NCBI GenBank assembly: GCA_019358985.1
Contig: JAHHIJ010000026.1
Coordinates: 1 to 64,000 of the forward strand
Direction of reading: 5' to 3'
DNA length: 64,000 nucleotides
DNA from: Tolypothrix brevis GSE-NOS-MK-07-07A
GTDB lineage: Bacteria > Cyanobacteriota > Cyanobacteriia > Cyanobacteriales > Nostocaceae
The notes beneath the pieces were generated by a model that worked only from the letters and a program-made list of their open reading frames with translations, searched no databases and was not told where the DNA came from. Shown piece by piece: positions 53,982 to 60,555 of the stretch. Numbering within the stretch: position 1 is the stretch's first letter; each line of letters starts with the position of its first letter. Both the position numbers and the translations under genes were made by a program.

Positions 53982-55280
53982 ATGTATCTGACGCAAAAGA
54001 ACCAAATCAGAGAACTGAATAAGTCTGAATTTGTTGCTCTGCGCGAGTTGTGCCGACTGAGTAAGAACCTGTATAACGTGGGTTTGTACACAGTGCGGCA
54101 ATACTTCTTTCAGGAGCGTAAACACTTGCGTTACGAATCTGCCTACCATTTGTGCAAAACCAATGAGAACTACAAATTTCTCAATACAGATATTGCACAG
54201 CAAACATTGAAGGTAGTAGACAGAACTTTTAAAAGCTTCCACGGATTGATTAGTGCAATTAAAAATGGAAGTTATCAACAAAAAGTGAAACTTCCTAATT
54301 ACTTGCCAAAAGAAGGATATTTCTTGCTGATAATTCCTAGAATTGTTGTTAAGAATGGAAAGTTCAGAGTTCCAATGTCCAATGCTTTTAGAAAGCAGTT
54401 TGGTGAAGTTTGGATTCCATTTCCAAAAAGACTTAACATCAATCAAATCAAGGAAGTGAGAATTCACCCAAAATACAATGCTAGATATTTTGAGGTTGAA
54501 TTTATCAGTGAAGTTGATCCTGAACCTATAGAAGTTAAAAGCAATAGTGCTATTAGTATTGATTTGGGGGTAGACAATCTCGCGGCTTGCGTTGATACCA
54601 ATGGGGCATCCTTTCTTGTGGATGGTAAACCAATTAAATCTATTAACCAGTGGTTCAACAAGCGTAATGCCAAATTGCAATCCATTAAGGACAAGCAAGG
54701 AATTAAGGGAATCACTAATCAACAGGTGAAGCTCACGGCAAAACGCAACAACCAAGTTAGAGATTACCTGAACAAGACAGCACGATTTATCGTGAACCAT
54801 TGCATCCAGAATGGTATTGCTAACTTGATTGTGGGGTACAACCCCGGCATTAAACAAGAAATCAATATTGGTGGACGCAATAACCAAAACTTTGTCCAGA
54901 TACCTTTTCACAGTTTGCGTTCTAAGTTGAAGGCAATGTGTGAAAGATATGGGATGAACTATCAAGAACAAGAAGAATCTTACACCTCTAAGGCAAGTGC
55001 GATAGATGGTGACGAGATACCTGTTTACAATGCCGACAATCTCAAGGAATACCAGTTTTCTGGTAAACGAATTAAACGCGGATTGTACAGGACAAAGGAT
55101 GGACATTTGGTTAATAGTGATTTGAATGGTTCACTGAATATCGGTAGAAAAAGTAAGCACGATGGTTTTGCCGGAGTGTCTAGAGGGTCTTTGACTGCCC
55201 CAAGAAGGATTAATCTTCTTGAATTAGAAAGGAAAACGCAAAGCAACACGGCTTTAGCCTGTTGCGTAGCATCCTTTTAG
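53982..55280 (+). CDS. tnpB: TnpB-type RNA-guided nuclease of an orphan IS605-like element
   Basis: 432 residues. The RuvC-like catalytic residues are in place: SIDLGVDNLAAC (Asp194), EESYTSKAS (Glu332) and VNSDLNGSLNIG (Asp380). The helical N-terminal part (about 1-120) precedes the OB/WED-like barrel. The usual zinc-ribbon CxxC pairs between Glu332 and Asp380 are absent; the segment is KEYQFSGKRIKRGLYRTKDG instead, as in a subgroup of cyanobacterial TnpB. TnpB proteins are guided by an RNA from the element's right end to cut DNA and preserve the transposon. No tnpA lies nearby, so movement would need help in trans. A long open frame on the other strand is a shadow. Confidence 0.88.
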   Translation: MYLTQKNQIRELNKSEFVALRELCRLSKNLYNVGLYTVRQYFFQERKHLRYESAYHLCKTNENYKFLNTDIAQQTLKVVDRTFKSFHGLISAIKNGSYQQKVKLPNYLPKEGYFLLIIPRIVVKNGKFRVPMSNAFRKQFGEVWIPFPKRLNINQIKEVRIHPKYNARYFEVEFISEVDPEPIEVKSNSAISIDLGVDNLAACVDTNGASFLVDGKPIKSINQWFNKRNAKLQSIKDKQGIKGITNQQVKLTAKRNNQVRDYLNKTARFIVNHCIQNGIANLIVGYNPGIKQEINIGGRNNQNFVQIPFHSLRSKLKAMCERYGMNYQEQEESYTSKASAIDGDEIPVYNADNLKEYQFSGKRIKRGLYRTKDGHLVNSDLNGSLNIGRKSKHDGFAGVSRGSLTAPRRINLLELERKTQSNTALACCVASF

Positions 55281-55304
55281 AATCCCCTCGGCTAAAGCCG
55301 AGGG
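55100..55304 (+). ncRNA. Possible omega (reRNA) guide region at the tnpB 3' end
   Basis: By analogy with described TnpB systems, the guide RNA overlaps the 3' end of tnpB and runs through the right-end hairpin CCCCTCGGC-TAAA-GCCGAGGGG (55283-55304), with the guide lying just beyond the right end. The position is inferred from the hairpin and gene end only; no transcript evidence. Confidence 0.35.
55283..55304. mobile_element. Right subterminal hairpin of the TnpB element
   Basis: CCCCTCGGC-TAAA-GCCGAGGGG, a perfect 9-bp stem 3 bases past the tnpB stop. It may double as terminator. Confidence 0.65.
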
Positions 55305-55345
55305 GAGGGTCAATATGAACCAAATTTAACCTGATCTAGAACCTT

Positions 55346-55373
55346 TAGAGACGTAGCAGTGCTACGTCTCTAC
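55346..55373. repeat. Dispersed palindromic repeat, GCAGTGC core
   Basis: TAGAGACGTAGC / GCTACGTCTCTA around AGT; complete palindrome between tnpB and ppa. Confidence 0.8.
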
Positions 55374-55519
55374 ATTTTTTTAGGAAACGTCTACTGCAAA
55401 GATTGTCGATTCGAGAGTGAAAACCGTTTTAACTAAGTATTTTGAGTCCATATTAGCCTAAAATTCTACACGGGGAGCCGTTTGCGCCCATGATTCACTA
55501 TTAGCTGAGGATTTTTACT

Positions 55520-56062
55520 GTGGACTTATCCCGTATTCCTGCCCAACCAAAACCAGGTTTAATCAACGTTCTGATTGAAATTCCTGGGGGGAGCAAAAAT
55601 AAATACGAATTTGACAAAGACTTACAAGCTTTCGCTTTAGACAGGGTACTTTATTCTTCGGTACAATATCCCTATGACTATGGTTTTGTACCCAACACGT
55701 TGGCTGATGATGGCGATCCCCTGGATGGTATGGTGATAATTGACGAGCCAACCTTTCCAGGGTGTGTCATTGCAGCAAGACCGATTGGGATGTTAGAGAT
55801 GATTGATGGTGGCGATCGCGATGAAAAAATTCTTTGTGTACCCGATAAAGATCCACGTTACAAAGATGTTAGATCCATCAAAGACTTACCAGCACACCGA
55901 TTGGATGAAATTGCCGAATTTTTCCGCAGTTATAAAAATTTGGAAAAAAAGGTAACAGAAATACGCGGTTGGCTAGATGTTGACCACGTTATGCCTTTAG
56001 TAGAAAAGTGCATCAAAGCTGGTAGCGAAAAAGGTCGGGATTCGGATTCGGAAACTACCTGA
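55520..56062 (+). CDS. ppa: Inorganic pyrophosphatase
   Basis: Hydrolyses pyrophosphate made in biosynthetic reactions. 180 residues of the family I enzyme: [43 protein letters not shown] with the catalytic Asp cluster DDGDPLD (about 63-69), and [22 protein letters not shown]. The start is a GTG with GAGGA upstream; [13 protein letters not shown] matches cyanobacterial family members. It precedes panD and the MBL-fold gene on the same strand, but a 228-base gap separates it from panD. The C-terminus has a short polar extension ([11 protein letters not shown]). Confidence 0.96.
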   Translation: MDLSRIPAQPKPGLINVLIEIPGGSKNKYEFDKDLQAFALDRVLYSSVQYPYDYGFVPNTLADDGDPLDGMVIIDEPTFPGCVIAARPIGMLEMIDGGDRDEKILCVPDKDPRYKDVRSIKDLPAHRLDEIAEFFRSYKNLEKKVTEIRGWLDVDHVMPLVEKCIKAGSEKGRDSDSETT

Positions 56063-56290
56063 ACAAATTTTCAACCATAGTCAAGAAATTAGAAGTCAGA
56101 AGTCAGCAATGTGGCAGTCTGAGTAGAGTTTCTTACTGCCACAAGCATTTTTACTCTAGGCTCTATACTATGAGCAGGGAGTGCAAGCGATCGCCCTTTT
56201 TCATCCCCCAAAGGAGCGTAAGATATTATGCTGACTCCTGAATTCTGAATTTTTTCTTGATAGTTCAATTGGCTAGAACCCCTAAAAGTA

Positions 56291-56674
56291 ATGCAACGCA
56301 CGCTCCTTTTGGCAAAAATTCACAATTGCACCCTGACGGGAGCGAATATTAATTACGTCGGTAGTATCAGCATCGACCAAATTTTGTTAGAGAAATCTGG
56401 CATTTTACCCTACGAGCAAGTGCAAGTAGTGAATGTTGCCAATGGTGAGCGTTTCATTACTTATGCGATCCCCGCTCCAGCCAACTCAGGAGTGATTGAA
56501 TTAAATGGGGCTGCGGCACGTCTAGGCATTATTGGCGATCGGTTGATTATAATGGCTTACGGGCAGTTCACCACAGAAGAGTTAAAAAGTTACTCTCCTA
56601 CGGTTGTGATTGTAGATGAAAAAAACCGACTTTCCCAAGTACGGCACTACGATGATCTGCTCAGTGAAGTCTAG
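56291..56674 (+). CDS. panD: Aspartate 1-decarboxylase precursor
   Basis: Makes beta-alanine for pantothenate and CoA. 127 residues: [29 protein letters not shown]. The self-cleavage site is Gly24-Ser25, generating the pyruvoyl group; Lys9 and the later [21 protein letters not shown] block are conserved. The enzyme is synthesised as a proenzyme and cleaved to alpha and beta chains. The stop is 11 bases before the start of the MBL-fold gene, so the two are probably one operon. The ATG has no strong ribosome site. Confidence 0.95.
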   Translation: MQRTLLLAKIHNCTLTGANINYVGSISIDQILLEKSGILPYEQVQVVNVANGERFITYAIPAPANSGVIELNGAAARLGIIGDRLIIMAYGQFTTEELKSYSPTVVIVDEKNRLSQVRHYDDLLSEV

Positions 56675-56685
56675 TTATAAGCAAA

Positions 56686-57585
56686 ATGTCAAATACTGAG
56701 TTGTCAGGTTCCCACAACGTCAAACAAACTACTTCGCTCAACGATCCCGTTGGGGAATTTAGTGTACAATTCTGGGGTGTGCGGGGTTTAATAGCCACCC
56801 CCAGCAGCGATCCCAGCCGCTATGGTGGTAACACTGGTTGCGTAGAAATGCGCGTAGCTGGAAAACGCTTGATTTTTGATGGTGGTACAGGTTTACGCAT
56901 CCTGGGAAGAAGTTGGCTAGAACTCCAAAGTCCACTAACAGCCCATTTATTTTTTACCAACTCTCAATCAAATCGCATCCAAGGTTTTCCTTTTTTTGCC
57001 CCAGCATTTGTTTCGGAAAATTGCTTTCATCTTTATGGTACAGCTGCCTCAAATGGTGCTTCTATTAAGCAGTCTTTGTGCGATCAGATGCTGCAACCGC
57101 ACTTTCCTTATCCTTTGCAGGTGATGCAGGCAAACTTGCAGTTTAACAATTTGGCTTCGGGTAGTAAGGTAATTTTAGACGATCTGACGATTCAAACTGC
57201 ATTGATCAATCAAAATCAGCGATCGGCAGGATACCGAGTTTCCTGGAATAATTATAGCGTTGCCTACATGACGGATTTGTATCAAGATGCCGACGAAATC
57301 GATCTTGGATGTATTAGAGAGCTAGTTGAAGGGGTAGATTTGCTAATAGCTAATGCTACATACAATCCGCCAACAGCTCACAATCATGAATCATCTGATT
57401 TGCTTTGGAAAACTGCTGTGAATTTGGCTGATCATGCTGGGGTGAAACAGTTAGTCATCTCACATCATCATCCAGACGCTCATGATGATTTTCTCGACTC
57501 TGTGCAAACTGAAGTTAAAAATGCTTTTCCTGAAGTATTACTAGCGCGTGAAGGGTTAATTTTATCTGTTGTGGGAGGCAATTAA
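56686..57585 (+). CDS. MBL-fold protein lacking the HxHxDH metal motif
   Basis: 299 residues. The sequence FWGVRGLIATPSSDPSRYGGNTGCVEM and LIFDGGTGLRILG are those of a metallo-beta-lactamase-fold hydrolase group whose next motif normally is FTHTHWDHIQGFPFF. Here it reads FFTNSQSNRIQGFPFF: the positions of His, His, Asp and His are Asn92, Gln94, Asn96 and Arg97. The later ANATYNPP and ISHHHPDAHDD elements remain. The first metal site is therefore gone and the protein is unlikely to be an active hydrolase; it may bind a nucleotide or act as a regulator. The tight coupling to panD suggests a role near CoA or translation control, but this is speculation. Confidence 0.8.
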   Translation: MSNTELSGSHNVKQTTSLNDPVGEFSVQFWGVRGLIATPSSDPSRYGGNTGCVEMRVAGKRLIFDGGTGLRILGRSWLELQSPLTAHLFFTNSQSNRIQGFPFFAPAFVSENCFHLYGTAASNGASIKQSLCDQMLQPHFPYPLQVMQANLQFNNLASGSKVILDDLTIQTALINQNQRSAGYRVSWNNYSVAYMTDLYQDADEIDLGCIRELVEGVDLLIANATYNPPTAHNHESSDLLWKTAVNLADHAGVKQLVISHHHPDAHDDFLDSVQTEVKNAFPEVLLAREGLILSVVGGN

Positions 57586-57734
57586 AAAGATGATTAAATC
57601 ATCCCAGATTAGACTTTCATTTGTCAATTAAGAAAAGATTATCATTTTGTAAAGGATGAAAGTCCTTTCTCAAATAATCTATAGCGTTAAATAATACTTT
57701 GTAGAAAAATTCATCTTTAGTAAGCTAAAACTCA

Positions 57735-57806
57735 ATAGGCATCGACCTAATTTAATTGTGCGTTGCCCGAAACCCTTGATTAGACGTAGCAATGCTACGT
57801 CTCTAC
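57735..57806. repeat. Partial MITE (family A) with palindrome
   Basis: CAATAGGCATCG, then TGCGTTGCCCGAAACCCTTG and the palindrome TAGACGTAGC / GCTACGTCTC (57781-57806). Degraded. Confidence 0.55.
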
Positions 57807-57822
57807 GTCTTTTATTGATATT

Positions 57823-58015
57823 AGGACTTACGCACTCGTTACGAAAAAACAAGACTTTGAGATTGCTTCCTTACGTCGATAGGGACGGAAATTCCTAGTA
57901 CGGCACGGCGTAAATAAACCACCCATTCTCAATCGCTAAAAAGCTTACTCCATATTACTTTTGAATGCGTGACTTTTGACTTCCGCCTTGCGGTACTAGT
58001 TTGTGCGTAAGTCCT
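57823..58015. mobile_element. MITE (family B) with a second element nested inside
   Basis: AGGACTTACGCAC and GTGCGTAAGTCCT ends as at 8540. The internal sequence matches the 93-bp copy until about 57893 (GACGGAAAT) and resumes at about 58000; the 105 bases between are a foreign insertion. Confidence 0.75.
57895..57999. mobile_element. Nested ~105-bp element with CTAGTACGGC ends
   Basis: CTAGTACGGCACGGCG at the left and CGCCTTGCGGTACTAG at the right are inverse with three mismatches. It lies inside the family-B MITE. No coding capacity. Confidence 0.7.
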
Positions 58016-58033
58016 GGATATATAGCAATCCTA

Positions 58034-58114
58034 GATCAAAGAGTGAAAATTTGTGGTATTCAGATTCCCGACTTCTTTAAGAAGTCGGGAATCTAACTTT
58101 TCACGCTCTTTTGA
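58034..58114. repeat. Long two-step hairpin
   Basis: An inner perfect 33-bp palindrome (AGATTCCCGACTTCTT / AAGAAGTCGGGAATCT, 58062-58094) sits within outer arms GATCAAAGAGTGAAAA and TTTTCACGCTCTTTTGATC. The inner palindrome recurs with compensating changes at 60512. Confidence 0.75.
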
Positions 58115-58149
58115 TCGGACTTCTATATCATGTTTGTTAAATTAACAGT

Positions 58150-58176
58150 GGAGACGTTCCGGCGGAACGTCTCTAC
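58150..58176. repeat. Dispersed palindromic repeat, CCGGCGG core
   Basis: GAGACGTTCCGG / CGGAACGTCTC. Flanked by inexact inverted ends TATCATGTTTG (58126) and CCGGACATGGTA (58192). Confidence 0.75.
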
Positions 58177-58211
58177 AAAATGTGTGGTTTGCCGGACATG
58201 GTATGATCTAA

Positions 58212-59282
58212 TTATTTAGAAGAATTTACAACTTGAGTAAGCTCTTGAAGTTTTGCCGCTACTGCACCATTACTAAATAATTCTTCCGCCTTAATTATAC
58301 CGGCTTTTATATCTGAACAAATACCACTTCGCCATAGATAAAACCCGCCATTCCATAAGGCTGTTTGCATCAGTTCGGAAGGTTTTCCACTGAAGACGCT
58401 TTGCATATCGGCTACTAGTTGTTCAGTAGTTTCCAGGGGTACATTCTTGGTAGTAAAGTTGTAGTCACGGGGAGCGATAAGTAACCTTTCTATCGCTGTT
58501 AAGCCTTGTTGTTGCGGTGCTGATGGTGCAGATAAACCGATGATTGCAGTGCGATCGCGTGGTAAATCGCAACTACCTTCCAATCCCTTGACTAATGTAA
58601 ATTTGCTTACTCCCCGCAGCGTCAAAGCTTGTTGAAACATTCCTTCTGTGGGAGGATGCACAAACCCAGCAATAATATGAGCATCGCCAGCATAGGGACA
58701 CCAAATTAACTCCATTGTCGCAAAAGGTGGGCGTTTGCCTATTTGGTCGCGGTATTTCCAAATACTATTAGTTAAGGGAAAATGCTGAGGCGTATAAACA
58801 AAGCCAATGCCTGTTTGCTCAAATATTTGCTCTTGTTTTTCTAGTGTCAGTGTAGTCCAATCAACTCCTAACTTCTGCCAAATTTCTACTAAAGGTGTAC
58901 CATATTTTGTCGGGAAGCGATCGCCACCATGCATCACCACAGATTGCCCCGCAGAAGCCAACAATAAAGCCGTCACGGGGCTAATGGGTGCGGTGCGGGT
59001 TCTGCCATCATAGGGTATGCCCAAAACGATCACTGGACGCCCAGAGTTAATATTTCGCAGTTTGGGACCGAGTTCTTCGTAAGCATCCAACATTCCCGCT
59101 AACTCTTCCCCCGTGGGACGTTTGATGCGATGGGCAATTAAAAAGGCACCGATTTGCGCTGGTGTCGCTTCACCCAGTAGCATCATTTTGGTTGCTTTAT
59201 CTGCTTCCGCACGAGTTAAATTTTCTCCTGTGTGGTTCCCGCTGCCTACTTTTTTTAGTAATTCTCTGAATATATTGCTCAT
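58212..59282 (-). CDS. Anthranilate phosphoribosyltransferase-like protein (TrpD2-like)
   Basis: 356 residues of the TrpD / nucleoside phosphorylase fold: an N-terminal helical domain (ENLTRAEADKATKMMLLGEATPAQIGAFLIAHRIKR) and a C-terminal alpha/beta domain. The true TrpD phosphoribosyl-diphosphate loop GTGGDG...TFNIS is replaced by GIPYDGRTRTAPISP (88-102). Catalysis in tryptophan synthesis is therefore doubtful. TrpD2 proteins of other bacteria bind nucleic acids and are not phosphoribosyltransferases. In cyanobacteria such a gene lies next to nitrogen-regulation genes; here it is followed upstream by the NtcB-like regulator on the same strand. ATG start (MSNIFRELL) is natural. Confidence 0.8.
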   Translation of the reverse strand: MSNIFRELLKKVGSGNHTGENLTRAEADKATKMMLLGEATPAQIGAFLIAHRIKRPTGEELAGMLDAYEELGPKLRNINSGRPVIVLGIPYDGRTRTAPISPVTALLLASAGQSVVMHGGDRFPTKYGTPLVEIWQKLGVDWTTLTLEKQEQIFEQTGIGFVYTPQHFPLTNSIWKYRDQIGKRPPFATMELIWCPYAGDAHIIAGFVHPPTEGMFQQALTLRGVSKFTLVKGLEGSCDLPRDRTAIIGLSAPSAPQQQGLTAIERLLIAPRDYNFTTKNVPLETTEQLVADMQSVFSGKPSELMQTALWNGGFYLWRSGICSDIKAGIIKAEELFSNGAVAAKLQELTQVVNSSK

Positions 59283-59308
59283 AACTAATAATGTATAATT
59301 ATTAACTA

Positions 59309-59337
59309 GTAGAGACGTTCCGCCGGAACGTCTCTAC
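59309..59337. repeat. Dispersed palindromic repeat, CCGCCGG core
   Basis: GTAGAGACGTTCCG / CGGAACGTCTCTAC, between the TrpD-like and LysR genes; complete. It could separate their expression. Confidence 0.8.
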
Positions 59338-59342
59338 TTTTA

Positions 59343-60293
59343 TTAAGAAGCCGATCGCTTTAATGAATCAAACTGTTGTGGTATATTTTCCTGTACCAAT
59401 TGCCAAAAATATTGGATAGGTGGAATTAGCAGGCGATCGCCTGTTGTGATCATGACAACCCGACGAGTTAGACTAGAATTATCTGACAAATTGGTGTTGA
59501 GATTGCAGACTAAGGGACGAACTGCAAGGGTAGGGTCAAAACGTGCTTCGACTAATGCAGAGTGAGGCAGCAAAGCTATTAGTTCTCCTTGCCTTACGAC
59601 TCCCCGGAAAGCATCTAAAGTATTTACCTCTAAAGCTGCTTGAAGTGTCGCTTCCAGACGCTCAAATCTATCCTGGACTAAGCGTTGCATCCCATAACCA
59701 TCCTTAAAAACTACTTGGGGATAACGAATTATTTCTGACCACGGAACGCGATCGTATTGTGCTAGGGGATGATTGGCACAACAGAGTAATTCTATAGGTT
59801 CATCAAATAGCGTTTCTACCACCATTTCTCTGGCAGTGGTGAGAAAGCGATTATTCATGACAATTGCCAAATCTACTAATCCATCTTTGAGAACTTTTAA
59901 AGCGCGATCGCTTCCTAATGATGTCACTCGCAATTGCACATTTGGATATTCATGACAAAATTTTTGCAGAATTGGTGGTAGATAATAAGCACACAGCGAG
60001 TGAATCACAGCGATACAAAGTTCTGGCTGCTTTCCTGCCACTAAATCTGCTAACTCTTGGGTGACAGTTTGCCACTCTAAGCAAATTTTACGCGCACGGG
60101 GTAGCATCCGTTCACCCCCCAAAGTCAGTTTCGCTTGTCCTGTTCTATGAAACAATTCTAAGCCAAAATCTGCTTCTAGTGCCTGAATTTGGCGACTAAT
60201 AGTTGATTGGGTGACACCACATTTTCTCGCTGCTTGTTGAAAGCTGCCAGTTTCTGCGATCGCTAGAAAGGCTTGCAACTGCTCTAGGCGCAT
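59343..60293 (-). CDS. ntcB: LysR-family regulator, probably NtcB
   Basis: 316 residues: N-terminal winged helix MRLEQLQAFLAIAETGSFQQAARKCGVTQSTISRQIQALE (1-40) and an effector domain with PELCIAVIHSLCAYYLPPILQ, VDLAIVMNN and RQGELIALLPHSALVEA. The MRLEQLQAFL start and the ELCIAVIHS block resemble NtcB, the nitrite-responsive activator of nitrate assimilation genes in cyanobacteria, rather than the RbcR/CmpR group. The neighbour upstream in the operon sense is nothing, and a TrpD-like gene follows downstream. No nir or nrt genes lie in the window. The symbol is given on sequence resemblance and is not certain; LysR membership is secure. Confidence 0.7.
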   Translation of the reverse strand: MRLEQLQAFLAIAETGSFQQAARKCGVTQSTISRQIQALEADFGLELFHRTGQAKLTLGGERMLPRARKICLEWQTVTQELADLVAGKQPELCIAVIHSLCAYYLPPILQKFCHEYPNVQLRVTSLGSDRALKVLKDGLVDLAIVMNNRFLTTAREMVVETLFDEPIELLCCANHPLAQYDRVPWSEIIRYPQVVFKDGYGMQRLVQDRFERLEATLQAALEVNTLDAFRGVVRQGELIALLPHSALVEARFDPTLAVRPLVCNLNTNLSDNSSLTRRVVMITTGDRLLIPPIQYFWQLVQENIPQQFDSLKRSAS

Positions 60294-60410
60294 GTTTATG
60301 TAGCCTGAATTACATTATGGCATTAACTAGGTTATAGGATGTTAGCGCATATTTTAGTACCTTTAAGCACATTTTTTTGTGATCTTATGGGCGAGGAGTT
60401 TTGCTATTAG

Positions 60411-60491
60411 CAATGTAGAGACGTAGCACTGCTACGTCTCATCAAGGGTTGTGGACAACGCATAGTTCATTCTCACTTTCGCGTGTCTAAT
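60411..60491. repeat. Partial MITE (family A) with palindrome
   Basis: CAATGTAGAGACGTAGCACTGCTACGTCTC, then TCATCAAGGGTTGTGG, ACAACGCATAGTTCATTCTC and GTGTCTAAT; left end missing. Confidence 0.65.
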
Positions 60492-60511
60492 AAAGTTGCC
60501 ATAGGTTGGTC

Positions 60512-60544
60512 AGATCCCCGACTTCTTAAAGAAGTCGGGGATCT
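60512..60544. terminator. 33-bp palindrome after the STAND gene
   Basis: AGATCCCCGACTTCTTAAA / GAAGTCGGGGATCT, a near copy of 58062-58094 in which paired bases have changed together (CCCC/GGGG for TCCC/GGGA). It lies 12 bases past the gene end on that gene's downstream side. Confidence 0.6.
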
Positions 60545-60555
60545 CGCAGAAAAAC

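Larger units (their letters stand above)
57586..58211. other. Repeat-filled region between convergent genes (626 bp)
   Basis: It holds a partial family-A MITE (57735-57806), a family-B MITE with a nested element (57823-58015), a long hairpin (58034-58114) and a palindromic repeat (58150-58176). No gene is supported. Confidence 0.6.

Noticed and set aside
53961-55106. Long open frame (381 codons) on the minus strand
   Set aside because: It lies wholly antisense to tnpB, has no ribosome site and reads as a hydrophobic, family-less sequence; tnpB has all catalytic motifs.
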